A program made the translations under genes and the position numbers. The notes under the pieces are model-generated. The model ran no database searches and had not been told where the DNA came from. It was given only the letters and a program-made list of their open reading frames with translations. 64,000 nucleotides of DNA from UBA10649 sp965278965 (GTDB lineage: Bacteria; Actinomycetota; Actinomycetes; S36-B12): the NCBI GenBank assembly GCA_965278965.1, contig OZ257127.1:1240001-1304000 (forward strand), written 5' to 3'. This document shows positions 46,449-54,484 of the stretch, in pieces; positions within the stretch are counted from its first letter, which is position 1; every line of letters starts with the position of its first letter.

Positions 46449-46454
46449 AGCGTA
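46449..46454 (-). promoter_or_regulatory. -10 box TACGCT for leaderless small membrane protein
   Basis: Six bases separate the box from GTG 46442. Confidence 0.55.
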
Positions 46455-46510
46455 CGGCTCCCGCGGCCGACGCGCCGACGTTCGTCACGGGTCGCTGGTC
46501 TCCTGGCCGC

Positions 46511-46516
46511 TAGGCT
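46511..46516 (+). promoter_or_regulatory. -10 box TAGGCT for leaderless Hpt-like gene
   Basis: Six bases separate the box from GTG 46523. The hexamer and spacing are identical to the promoter at 19925-19930. Confidence 0.6.
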
Positions 46517-46522
46517 CGACAG

Positions 46523-46825
46523 GTGATCGGCACCACCGACGCGGGCGAGTCCGATGAGGTACTCGCGTTCCTCGCAGAGCGTCGCGGTCCGGTCCTGCGT
46601 GACGCGATCGTCGAGCTCTCCGCAGCATCGACGGCGGACCTGCCGGCCGTCGTCCACCGGTTGCACGGGATTCTCGGCTCGTACGGCCTGACCCAGGCGC
46701 ACGAGCAGATCGCGGCCCTCGCCGCCACGATCGCCGAGGGCGGGCTCGACGACGCGGCCGCCGACGCCGCCCGGGAGGAGACCGTGGACGCGTTGCGCGC
46801 GCTCGTCGCCGAAGGTGACGCATGA
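46523..46825 (+). CDS. Hpt-domain-like protein paired with a response regulator
   Basis: A 100-residue, all-helical protein. The segment AVVHRLHGILGSYGLTQAHEQ resembles the phosphorelay histidine helix of Hpt domains (H-x-L-x-G followed by small residues and Gly), with His62 or His65 as candidates, and the next helix IAALAATIAEGGLD fits the second Hpt helix. No kinase domain is attached. Its stop overlaps the ATG of an OmpR-type regulator (ATGA). The Hpt call is an inference from pattern and context; other four-helix proteins are possible. Confidence 0.6.
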   Translation: MIGTTDAGESDEVLAFLAERRGPVLRDAIVELSAASTADLPAVVHRLHGILGSYGLTQAHEQIAALAATIAEGGLDDAAADAAREETVDALRALVAEGDA

Positions 46826-47502
46826 GCGAGTCCATCCTCGTCATCGACGACGCCGCCGAGGTGCGCGACCTCCTGGCCGTCGCGCTCAAGAGCGCCGGGT
46901 ACCGGGTGGTCGAGGCGGACAGCGGACCGGCCGGCATCGAGGCCTACCACGCGCACCAGCCCGACCTCGTCCTGCTCGACATCGGGCTGGGCTCGATGGA
47001 CGGCCTCGAGGTGTGCCGCCAGCTCCGCGCGATCAGCTCCGCGCCGATCATCTTCCTGACCTCGCGCACCGACGAGGTCGACGAGCTCGTCGGCTTCGCG
47101 GCCGGCGGCGACGACTACGTGACCAAGCCGTTCTCGCCCAAGGTCGTCGTCGCGCGGGTCGGGTCGCTCCTGCGCCGCCAGCAACGGGTGGTCCCGGACG
47201 AGCGGACCCGCTTCGCGGCCGGCCCGATCGTCGTCGACACCGAGTCGCGCACGACGCTGCTCGACGGCGAGCCCATCCACCTGACGCGGACCGAGTTCGA
47301 GCTGCTCACGACGATGATGGAGAACCCCGACCGGGTCTGCACGCGCGAGATGCTGCTCGAGCGCGTGTGGGGCGAGTGGTTCGGCGACACCCACGTCGTC
47401 GAGGTGCACATGTCGCGGCTGCGCAACAAGGTGACCGCCGTCGGCGGGCCGAAGATCGGCACGGTCGTCCGCGGCGTCGGCTGGCGCCTCGGCGTCTCGT
47501 AG
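46822..47502 (+). CDS. OmpR-family response regulator, no cognate kinase adjacent
   Basis: A 226-residue regulator. The receiver has the acidic pair in LVIDDAAEVRDLL, the phospho-aspartate in DLVLLDIGLGSMDG, the Thr in IIFLTSRTDEVDELV and the Lys in DDYVTKPFSPKVV. The winged HTH has IHLTRTEFELLTTMM and VWGEWFGDTHVVEVHMSRLRNK. The linked upstream gene is Hpt-like rather than a histidine kinase, so phosphate must come from a kinase elsewhere. Convergent with the LuxR-type regulator, 7 bases apart. Confidence 0.93.
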   Translation: MSESILVIDDAAEVRDLLAVALKSAGYRVVEADSGPAGIEAYHAHQPDLVLLDIGLGSMDGLEVCRQLRAISSAPIIFLTSRTDEVDELVGFAAGGDDYVTKPFSPKVVVARVGSLLRRQQRVVPDERTRFAAGPIVVDTESRTTLLDGEPIHLTRTEFELLTTMMENPDRVCTREMLLERVWGEWFGDTHVVEVHMSRLRNKVTAVGGPKIGTVVRGVGWRLGVS

Positions 47503-47509
47503 CCCCAGG

Positions 47510-48145
47510 TCAGACGAGGCGACGGGCCGCGGCCCACCGGGCGAGCTCGTGCCGGTTCGACAGCTGCAGCTTTCGCAGCACCGCCGACACATGCGTCTCG
47601 ACCGTCTTGACCGACAAGAACAGCTCCGCCGCGGTCTCGCGGTACGTGTAGCCGCGAGCGATGTACCGCATGACCTCCCGCTCTCGGGGCGTGAGCCGGT
47701 CGAGCTCGTCGTCCCGCTCGGCGGACGCCCCGGAGAACGCGTCGAGTACGAACCCGGCCAGGCGCGGGGAGAAGACGGCGTCGCCCGCGGCGATCCGTTC
47801 GACCGCCTCGCGCAGGTCCGCCCCGCTGATGGCCTTCGTCACGTAGCCGCGGGCGCCGCCGCGCACGACGGACACGACATCGGCCGGCGCATCGCTGACG
47901 GAGATCGCAAGGAACCTCGTGCGGGGTGCCGCCTCCACGCAGGCGTCCAGCACGGCGCGCCCGTCACCGCCGGGCAGGTGGACATCGAGGAGCACGACAT
48001 CGGGCTGCTGCTCGATGACGACGCGGACGGCCTCGTCCACGTCGGCCGCCTCGCCGACGACGTCGACGCCGTCCCCCAGCTCCGCGCGCAGGCCGGAACG
48101 CACGAGCGCATGGTCGTCGACGAGCACGACCCGCAGCGCCGTCAC
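47510..48145 (-). CDS. LuxR/NarL-family response regulator
   Basis: A 211-residue regulator. The receiver motifs are VVLVDDHALVRSGLRAEL, the phospho-aspartate in DVVLLDVHLPGGDG and the lysine in GYVTKAISGADL. The C-terminal LuxR HTH is LTPREREVMRYIARGYTYRE followed by LSVKTVETHVSAVLRKL. The GTG start overlaps the kinase stop as GTGA, making the two a LiaSR/DesKR-like pair. Targets probably include the divergent PspC operon. Confidence 0.93.
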   Translation of the reverse strand: MTALRVVLVDDHALVRSGLRAELGDGVDVVGEAADVDEAVRVVIEQQPDVVLLDVHLPGGDGRAVLDACVEAAPRTRFLAISVSDAPADVVSVVRGGARGYVTKAISGADLREAVERIAAGDAVFSPRLAGFVLDAFSGASAERDDELDRLTPREREVMRYIARGYTYRETAAELFLSVKTVETHVSAVLRKLQLSNRHELARWAAARRLV

Positions 48146-49380
48146 GGACGGGGCCGTTGCAGTCGCAGGCGGACCTGCGTTCCCGTGCCCGGAGCGGACT
48201 CGACCTCCGCCGTTCCGCCGTTTCGGGTCATCCGGCCGACGATGGACTCCCGGACCCCGAGCCGGTCGGCCGGCACGTCCTCGAGCCGGAACCCCTCGCC
48301 GCGGTCCCGGACGAAGACCTCGACCGCCTGGTCGTCGACCTCGGCGTATACCGATACGACCCCGCCCCCGTGCCGAGCCGCATTCACCATCGCCTCCCGG
48401 CCGGCCGCGACGAGCGCGGTCACCTCGGCGTCGATCGCGACGTCCCCCACGGTGACCACATCGACCGTCGCGCCGTACGTCGTCTCGACGCGGACGGCCT
48501 CGTGCTGGAGCGCGGCGGCCAGCGAACGGTCCGCGTCCCCCGTCGGCGTGTAGAGCCACGAGCGCAGCGCCCGCTCCTCGGCGCGGGCCAGCCGCAGGAC
48601 CTGCTCGGGGTCGTCGGCGCTGCGCTGGATGAGCGTCAGCGTCTGCAGGACGGAGTCGTGGACGTGTGCCGCCACCTCGGCGCGCTCCTGCTCACGGATG
48701 AGCGAGCGGCGCTGCTCGGCCTGGTCGGAGTACCGCCGGTACGCCCACGGGAACGCGACGAGCCCGATGCCGGCGACGAGGAGGAGCGCCGTCACGAGCG
48801 CTTGAGCGGCCGCCGCCGGCCCGGACCTCCCGACGAGAAGCGCGAGGCCGCCGAGGCCGACGAGCACGACGCCGACGACGACGCGCCACCGGCCCGCCTC
48901 GGCGGTGGATGCGGCGGTGTCCCTCGCGGCCCGGCCCGCACGGTCGGTCCATCGGGCGCGCTGCGCGTCGTCGGCCTGCTGCCAGACGAGAGCGGCGCCG
49001 GCGAGGGCCAGCACGAGCGGGGGCACGATCCCGCCCAGCAGGTCGATCCCGAGCGAGGTGAGCAGGAGCGCGACGCCGATGGCGACCGCGGCGAGCGCGA
49101 CCAGGCGGACACCGTCCGTCGCGCGCGAGCGGCGGCTGGTCGGTGTGTCCTCGGCCGTCGGCTCGGCGATGGGCAGGGTCACCCAGAGGGCCGCGTACAG
49201 GACGATGCCGACCCCGCCGCTGAGGGCGAGGACGACGAACGCGAGACGCACGACCCAGGTGGGCAGCCGCAGGTGCTCCGCGAGCCCGCGCGCCACGCCG
49301 GCGACGATGCGCCCCGACGCCACGCGGTTGGCCCGCCGCGGCGCCCAGGTCGGCTGCGGTGCGTGCGTCGTCTGTCCCAC
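48142..49380 (-). CDS. PspC-domain sensor histidine kinase
   Basis: A 412-residue kinase. The N-terminal PspC domain (RVASGRIVAGVARGLAEHLRL, then VVLALSGGVGIVLYAALWV) is followed by further membrane helices. The cytoplasmic part has the HisKA_3 histidine in AEVAAHVHDSVLQTLTLIQ and the ATP-binding N and G boxes in GREAMVNAARHGG and DRGEGFRLEDVP. Such kinases sense envelope stress in actinobacteria. The GTG start lies six bases after CATGAT, a weaker -10-like sequence. It is divergent from a second PspC gene. Confidence 0.9.
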   Translation of the reverse strand: MGQTTHAPQPTWAPRRANRVASGRIVAGVARGLAEHLRLPTWVVRLAFVVLALSGGVGIVLYAALWVTLPIAEPTAEDTPTSRRSRATDGVRLVALAAVAIGVALLLTSLGIDLLGGIVPPLVLALAGAALVWQQADDAQRARWTDRAGRAARDTAASTAEAGRWRVVVGVVLVGLGGLALLVGRSGPAAAAQALVTALLLVAGIGLVAFPWAYRRYSDQAEQRRSLIREQERAEVAAHVHDSVLQTLTLIQRSADDPEQVLRLARAEERALRSWLYTPTGDADRSLAAALQHEAVRVETTYGATVDVVTVGDVAIDAEVTALVAAGREAMVNAARHGGGVVSVYAEVDDQAVEVFVRDRGEGFRLEDVPADRLGVRESIVGRMTRNGGTAEVESAPGTGTQVRLRLQRPRP

Positions 49381-49446
49381 CGCTCGATCATGCCGCCCCC
49401 GGCGACCGCGCGCATCGGGGTGCTACCCCCAGACGCGAGCCGCAAG

Positions 49447-49468
49447 GATCAGGGTCAGATCAGGGATG
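49447..49468. repeat. Two 11-bp direct repeats between divergent PspC genes
   Basis: GATCAGGGTCA (49447-49457) and GATCAGGGATG (49458-49468) are in direct tandem; eight leading bases are identical. A small inverted repeat GGGGT-N3-ACCCC lies at 49417-49429. Both are in the 131-base gap between the PspC kinase and PspC/LiaF-like genes, so they are candidate binding sites for the linked regulator. Confidence 0.5.
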
Positions 49469-49511
49469 GTCCCCGATGTGCGCCGACAGACTCGTCCGCA
49501 CGCTTGGAGGC

Positions 49512-50762
49512 ATGACCGAACAGACCATGACAGACATCCCGACACCCCCGGACGCCTCGCCGCCACGGCCGGCGCGTCCGCCGCTGCGCCGGTCCTCGGA
49601 CCGCGTCATCGGTGGCGTCGCCGGCGGCATCGCCCGCTGGCTCGACATCGACCCGACGATCGTCCGGGTCGTGCTCGTCGTCCTCGCCGTCTTCGGCGGC
49701 TCCGGCCTGCTGCTGTACGCCATCGGCTGGCTGCTGATCCCGGCAGAGGGCTCCTCCTCGAGCTCCGCCCAGCAGCTCCTGGACCGATCGGGCCGCCCGG
49801 GCTCCGCGAACCGCGTCCTGCTGATCGTCCTCGGCGTGTGCCTCGCCGCCCTCGCGGTCGGTTGGCTGGGAGCCGTCGGGACGGCCGGGGGGCTGTGGGA
49901 CCCGGTGAGCGGCGGGACCCTCCTGCTGCTCGCGGCCGGCGGCCTGGTCGCGTGGCTCGTGGCCCGCGACGGCCGAGCCGGACGCCCGCCGTCCGCGGAG
50001 CCGGTACCCCCCGTGCCCCCCGCCGCGGCGCCGGTCGCCGCGGTCCCGCCGACCCCGGTCGGCTTCGCCTACGGCGGCAGCGGCGGCGGGTACACGGGGT
50101 ACACCCCGACACCGTCCGTGCCCCCGGTCCCGCCCGCCCCGCGTCGGCCGCGGTCCTACCTCGGCCTCGCGGCGGTGAGCCTGGCCGTGCTCGTCATGGG
50201 CGCGATGACCTCAATGGCCGTGACCGACGTCGTCGCGATCCCGGCGGTCGTGATCCTCGCGACCGGGCTCGGCATCCTCGGGCTGGCCATCGTCGTCGGC
50301 GCGTTCGCCGGCCGCGCGACCTGGCTGCTGGTCCTCGCGATCCCGCTACTGCTGGTCGTCTCGCTCGTCGCGACGGTGCCCTCGAACGTCTTGGCAGACA
50401 GCACGATCGGCGACGTCACGTGGCGACCGGCGACGGCGACGCAGGCCGCGCAGCCGCACCGGATCCTGGCCGGGGAGGCCGTGCTCGACCTTCGCGACCT
50501 GCCGGCGGGTACCGGGCTCGACGGTCCCATCACGGCCCGGGTCGGGTTCGGCTCGCTGATCGTCCTGCTTCCGGCCGACCGGGCCTTCGACGTCGACGCC
50601 TCCGTCGGGGGCGGCGAGATCCAGGTCGAGGGAGCCCGCGACGAGGACGGCATGGGCCGCACAGTCCGCGTCCGTGTCCCGGCGCAGGTCCCCAGCACCG
50701 TCGACCCTGTCGACCTCGACCTCGAGGTCGGCTTCGGAACCGTGGAGGTCTCCCGTGGCTAG
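49512..50762 (+). CDS. PspC domain protein with LiaF-like C-terminal region
   Basis: A 416-residue membrane protein. PspC core: RVIGGVAGGIARWLDIDPT and VVLVVLAVFGGSGLLLYAIG. A Pro-rich linker follows near residues 155-200, then three more helices and a soluble C-terminal beta domain (LDLRDLPAGTGLDGPITARVG), like LiaF and DUF2154 envelope-stress inhibitors. It faces the kinase gene across a regulatory gap and may inhibit or tune that kinase. GGAGG lies only one base before the ATG; a second ATG at 49527 is possible. Confidence 0.87.
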   Translation: MTEQTMTDIPTPPDASPPRPARPPLRRSSDRVIGGVAGGIARWLDIDPTIVRVVLVVLAVFGGSGLLLYAIGWLLIPAEGSSSSSAQQLLDRSGRPGSANRVLLIVLGVCLAALAVGWLGAVGTAGGLWDPVSGGTLLLLAAGGLVAWLVARDGRAGRPPSAEPVPPVPPAAAPVAAVPPTPVGFAYGGSGGGYTGYTPTPSVPPVPPAPRRPRSYLGLAAVSLAVLVMGAMTSMAVTDVVAIPAVVILATGLGILGLAIVVGAFAGRATWLLVLAIPLLLVVSLVATVPSNVLADSTIGDVTWRPATATQAAQPHRILAGEAVLDLRDLPAGTGLDGPITARVGFGSLIVLLPADRAFDVDASVGGGEIQVEGARDEDGMGRTVRVRVPAQVPSTVDPVDLDLEVGFGTVEVSRG

Positions 50763-50997
50763 GCATCCGTTCGATCTCGTCGCGTTCGCTCTCGGTCTTG
50801 TCGTGACCGGGTTCGCGGCCGCCTACATCGTGGGGGCGTACACCGACCTCCGGCTCGACGCACGCCTGGTGCTGCCGCTCATGCTGGTCGGGCTCGGAGT
50901 GATCGGCCTTGTCGCGTCGCTCCTCGCGCAGCGCCGCAGTGACCGCACCGAGGTCACCGACACGGAAGCCACGGAGCTACCGAGCTTGACGACCTGA
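50755..50997 (+). CDS. Small two-helix membrane protein, unknown function
   Basis: An 80-residue protein with two hydrophobic segments (LVAFALGLVVTGFAAAYIVG and LPLMLVGLGVIGLVASLLA) and an acidic Thr-rich tail. The GTG start overlaps the end of the PspC gene by eight bases and has GGAGG six bases upstream, inside that gene, so translation is likely coupled. Probably part of the same envelope-stress unit. Confidence 0.78.
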   Translation: MARHPFDLVAFALGLVVTGFAAAYIVGAYTDLRLDARLVLPLMLVGLGVIGLVASLLAQRRSDRTEVTDTEATELPSLTT

Positions 50998-51005
50998 TTG
51001 CAGGA

Positions 51006-51812
51006 TCAGCCGGACTCGGCCACCTCACGGTCGAACAGGCGACGGCTCTCGCCGGCGTCGACGCGCAGTCCGAAGTCCCCGACAAGGACCTCATGCAGCT
51101 CGTCGGCGTCGGCGATCCGCCGTTCCTGCACACCGTCCGGGCCGATGACCCAGTAGTCCCGACCCCGCAGGGACAGCGTGCGGGACTCCGTCAGCGAGGA
51201 CACGACCAGCACCCGCACGAAGTGCGCCTCAGGGTGGCGGTGGGAGTAGAAGTGGCCCAGCTCGCAGTCTGCGGCTACATAGCGAGCGATCTCGAACCGG
51301 TACATCGGGGCGACGTCCTCACCTCGGCCGGCATACGTCGTGAACTCCGCCGGCCCGGTCTGCTCCAGCCCGAACCGTCGCCACGGCAGCCCGACGGCGG
51401 CGCCATCGAACGGCACGGCCGCCGTCGGACCCTGCGGCCCGTAGCCGACGTCGACGAGGAGCTGCTCCCCGTCGAGGTCGACCACGGTGACCCGGTGCGT
51501 GAGCGGCGGCTCCGGGTTCCCGCTGACGAGCACGCGCGCGAGGTACATCGTCACGTCGTAGCCGAGCGCGGCGAGCACGTCGTGCATGAGCAGGTTGTGC
51601 TCGAAGCAGTAGCCGCCACGACGCGCCAGCACGATCCGCCGGTGCACCGCCGACGAGCTCAGCGGCAGGTCGTCGCCGAGCCGGACGCCGACGCTGGCGA
51701 ACGGGAATGTGGCGATGTGCGCACGGACGAGATCGTCCAGGTACTCGCGCGACGGCGCCTGCTCGTCCAGGCCGACCGCGTCGAGGTACGCCCGGAGGTC
51801 CTCCGCGCGCAT
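51006..51812 (-). CDS. Arylamine N-acetyltransferase (NAT)
   Basis: Acetyl-CoA-dependent transferase of 268 residues. The catalytic triad is visible: cysteine in RRGGYCFEHNLL, histidine in PLTHRVTVVDL and aspartate in LLVDVGYGPQGP. NATs acetylate arylamines and hydrazines; the natural substrate in most bacteria is unclear. The ATG is four bases after the stop of the DUF4190-like gene. It converges on the small membrane gene. Confidence 0.9.
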   Translation of the reverse strand: MRAEDLRAYLDAVGLDEQAPSREYLDDLVRAHIATFPFASVGVRLGDDLPLSSSAVHRRIVLARRGGYCFEHNLLMHDVLAALGYDVTMYLARVLVSGNPEPPLTHRVTVVDLDGEQLLVDVGYGPQGPTAAVPFDGAAVGLPWRRFGLEQTGPAEFTTYAGRGEDVAPMYRFEIARYVAADCELGHFYSHRHPEAHFVRVLVVSSLTESRTLSLRGRDYWVIGPDGVQERRIADADELHEVLVGDFGLRVDAGESRRLFDREVAESG

Positions 51813-51816
51813 GCCG

Positions 51817-52467
51817 CTACTGCACGGCTACGGCGACGATCATGGCGACGCCATTCGTCACGGTGAACTGCACCGCGTCGGGAGTGTCGCCACTGCCGCA
51901 CTGGGCCGTCCCCATGCCGGCGACGTGCACGTCGCCGACGCCGGAACCGTCATCGGACCGCACCGTGTCACCGCTGAAGGAGCAGCGGTCGTTGATGCGG
52001 ATCGAGTTGCGGACGTCCATGACGTAGGTGCCGTCGGAGAGCCCCGTGCGTGTGTTGACCGACTCGTCGATGGAGTCGTTGACCGCTGCTACCCCGAACA
52101 CGACCAGCACGATCGCGAGGATGATGCCGAGGACCGACAGGATCAGGCCGACGATGCCGAGCCAGAAGCCTGCCTTCGCGACGCCGCCGTTGGTGGCCTC
52201 ACCGCGAGCGGCCTTGTTCATCCCGATCTTGCCGAACACGACCGCGAGGATCGAGCCGATCGTGCCGAGGCAGAAGAACTGCAGGATCCCCATGATGAGC
52301 GCGGCGGTCCCGAGGCCGTTGCTCGGCGGAGCACCGACGGAGACGGCGGGTGCGCCGTAGGCCGGCACGCCCGGGGGCGGGGGTGGCATCGCCGGGCCGC
52401 CCGGGGGCGGCGGGACGGGCTGCGGGTCGGGCTGCGGGTCGGACGGGGGCACGCTCTGATCGGACAT
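51817..52467 (-). CDS. DUF4190-type membrane protein with Pro-rich N-terminus
   Basis: A 216-residue protein. Residues 1 to about 50 are Pro/Gln/Gly-rich and cytoplasmic. Two membrane segments follow (GTAALIMGILQFFCLGTIGSI and GFWLGIVGLILSVLGIILAI, joined by GKIGMNKAARGE), as in DUF4190 proteins, then an exported C-terminal domain with two cysteines (NDRCSFSG, GTAQCGSG). Function unknown. CAAGAT lies seven bases before the ATG. First gene of a unit with NAT. Confidence 0.8.
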   Translation of the reverse strand: MSDQSVPPSDPQPDPQPVPPPPGGPAMPPPPPGVPAYGAPAVSVGAPPSNGLGTAALIMGILQFFCLGTIGSILAVVFGKIGMNKAARGEATNGGVAKAGFWLGIVGLILSVLGIILAIVLVVFGVAAVNDSIDESVNTRTGLSDGTYVMDVRNSIRINDRCSFSGDTVRSDDGSGVGDVHVAGMGTAQCGSGDTPDAVQFTVTNGVAMIVAVAVQ

Positions 52468-52514
52468 GGCGACCATCTTGTCGGAGTGCGGACCCGCACG
52501 CACCCCTGGTCCGG

Positions 52515-54416
52515 CTACGTCCTGGCGTCCTGGTCCGGCACCCAGCCGTCGGCGTAGGCGCGCGCACGTGCGGCCTCGACCGCCGCCTCCAGCGTCGCGG
52601 TGTCGTACGCCCCGTGGTGCCGGCGGCCGTTGATGAAGAACGACGGCGTCCCGCGCACGCCGCTGAGGTCGGCGGACTCCAGGTCCCACTCGATCCGCGC
52701 GGCGTGCTCGTGCCGGCGCAGCTCGTCGGCGAACCGGCCGACGTCGAGGCCGAGCTCCTGCGCATACCGCATCAGGTCGTCGGGCTTGAGCGCGTCCTGC
52801 CGGTCCAGGAGCAGGTCGTGCATCTCCCAGAACGCCCCCTGGTCCGCGGCGGCCTCGGACGCCTCGGCGGCCAGCTGCGCACGTGGGTGGACGTCGCGCA
52901 ACGGCAGGTGACGCCACACGTAGCGCACGTCGAGCTCGTCGATCATCAGGCGACGCACGAAGGGCTCGGCCTGGCCGCAGTACGGGCACTCGAAGTCGCC
53001 GTACTCGACGACCGTCACCGGAGACTGGCTGGGCCCGCGGATGTGGTCCCGCTCGACGTCCACCGGCTCGACGAGGTCGACGAGGTCGGCGACCTCCCCG
53101 AGCAGGGCCTTCGCCCGCCGCCGGTCCGGCAGCATCGCGGTAGTCCGGAACACCACCCAGGTCAGCAGGCTCGCGATGACGGCCGCGGCGACGATGCCGA
53201 TCTTCGCCTGGTCCAGGGCTGGTCCCTCGAACGCGATGGCGGCGATGAGCAGGCTGATGGTGAACCCGACGCCCGAGACCGTACCGGCGCCGAGGACGGC
53301 CGCCCAGCCCACCGACGGCCGCAGGCGGCGTCCGCTGAGGCGGTCGACGAGCCACGAGCCCGCCACGACGCCGACGGGCTTGCCGATGACGAACGCGAGG
53401 ATGACACCCCACGTGATCGGCGACGTGGCTGCTGCTTTCAGCGTCGTCGGGTCGAGCACGATGCCGCCGTTCGCGAGCGCGAACAGCGGCACGATGACGT
53501 AGCTGGTCCACGGGTGGAACCGGTTCTGCAGCCGGTCGTTCGCGGGCAGCGCGGCCTGCACCCCGGCCAGCGCCGAGCGGGCGAGCTCGGGCGTCGGCTG
53601 CTCGCGGAAGTCGCGGAACAGGTCGGTCGCGCGCTCGAGCCGGTCGCGTGAGACCGGCTGCGCGAGGACCAACAAGCCGAGCACGAGCCCGATGACGACG
53701 GGGTCGATTCCTGCGTCGTGGAGCCCGACCCACGCGATGACCGCGAGCACCAGGTACAGCAGTCCGGAGTGCACCTGCAGCCGCTTGAGCACGACGACGA
53801 GGAGCACGATCGCGACGGAGAAGATCAGCGGGGCGACGTTGACGTCACCCGCGTACACGGTGGCAATGACCACGAGGGCGATGACGTCGTCGGTGATCAG
53901 CACGGTGAGCAGGAAGGCCCGGAGCCGGTCCGACAGCCTCGGCCCGGCGATCGCAAGGACGCCAAGGGCGAGCGCGGTGTCGGTCGAGAGGGCGACGCCC
54001 CAGCCGGCCGCCGCGCCGGCGGACTGCGCGACGACCACGAAGATGATCGCGCTCACCGCCATGCCGGCGAGCCCGGCGACGACCGGGAGCACGATGCGGC
54101 GACGCTCACGAAGCTCGCCGATGTCGAACTCGCGCCTCGTCTCCAGTCCGACGACGAAGAAGTAGAAGGCCATGAGGCCGGAGTTGATCCACTCGACCGC
54201 CGGCATCGCCAGGACGTGCTCGCCCCAGCCGACGACGACCTCGGCGTGCCAGAACGACGTGTAGCCCGTCGGCGACAGGTTCGCCCACACCAGCGCAACC
54301 GCGAAAGCGGCGAGGAGGATCGCCGAACCGCCGCTCTCGGTGCGCAGGAACCGGCGCATCGGGATCTGCCGGGCCCAGGACCACGTGGTCGTGCCCATCT
54401 CGGCCGCGGCGCTCAC
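52515..54416 (-). CDS. nhaA: Na+/H+ antiporter NhaA fused to a DsbA-like thioredoxin domain
   Basis: A 633-residue fusion. The first 420 or so residues are NhaA: STDTALALGVLAIAGPRLSD, the paired aspartates in LLTVLITDDVIALVVIATV, and about twelve hydrophobic segments. After a linker, a thioredoxin-fold domain begins VVEYGDFECPYCGQAEPFVRR with active site CPYC near residue 475 and a cis-proline loop GVRGTPSFFINGR. The domain order is known in other actinobacteria. GTG 54416 is preferred because CAGGAT lies six bases upstream; GTG 54422 and ATG 54398 are alternatives. Confidence 0.9.
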   Translation of the reverse strand: MSAAAEMGTTTWSWARQIPMRRFLRTESGGSAILLAAFAVALVWANLSPTGYTSFWHAEVVVGWGEHVLAMPAVEWINSGLMAFYFFVVGLETRREFDIGELRERRRIVLPVVAGLAGMAVSAIIFVVVAQSAGAAAGWGVALSTDTALALGVLAIAGPRLSDRLRAFLLTVLITDDVIALVVIATVYAGDVNVAPLIFSVAIVLLVVVLKRLQVHSGLLYLVLAVIAWVGLHDAGIDPVVIGLVLGLLVLAQPVSRDRLERATDLFRDFREQPTPELARSALAGVQAALPANDRLQNRFHPWTSYVIVPLFALANGGIVLDPTTLKAAATSPITWGVILAFVIGKPVGVVAGSWLVDRLSGRRLRPSVGWAAVLGAGTVSGVGFTISLLIAAIAFEGPALDQAKIGIVAAAVIASLLTWVVFRTTAMLPDRRRAKALLGEVADLVDLVEPVDVERDHIRGPSQSPVTVVEYGDFECPYCGQAEPFVRRLMIDELDVRYVWRHLPLRDVHPRAQLAAEASEAAADQGAFWEMHDLLLDRQDALKPDDLMRYAQELGLDVGRFADELRRHEHAARIEWDLESADLSGVRGTPSFFINGRRHHGAYDTATLEAAVEAARARAYADGWVPDQDART

Positions 54417-54473
54417 GGGCACATCCTGGCGCGTCGATATGACGGCTGACTATTCGCCTGGTTCACGCGGTGT

Positions 54474-54479
54474 TACGGT
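54474..54479 (+). promoter_or_regulatory. -10 box TACGGT for leaderless secreted protein
   Basis: The box ends five bases before the ATG at 54485. Confidence 0.5.
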
Positions 54480-54484
54480 CCCGC

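Noticed and set aside
49417..49429. Inverted repeat GGGGT-N3-ACCCC as a terminator
   Set aside because: It lies between divergent genes, where no transcript should end; an operator role is more likely.
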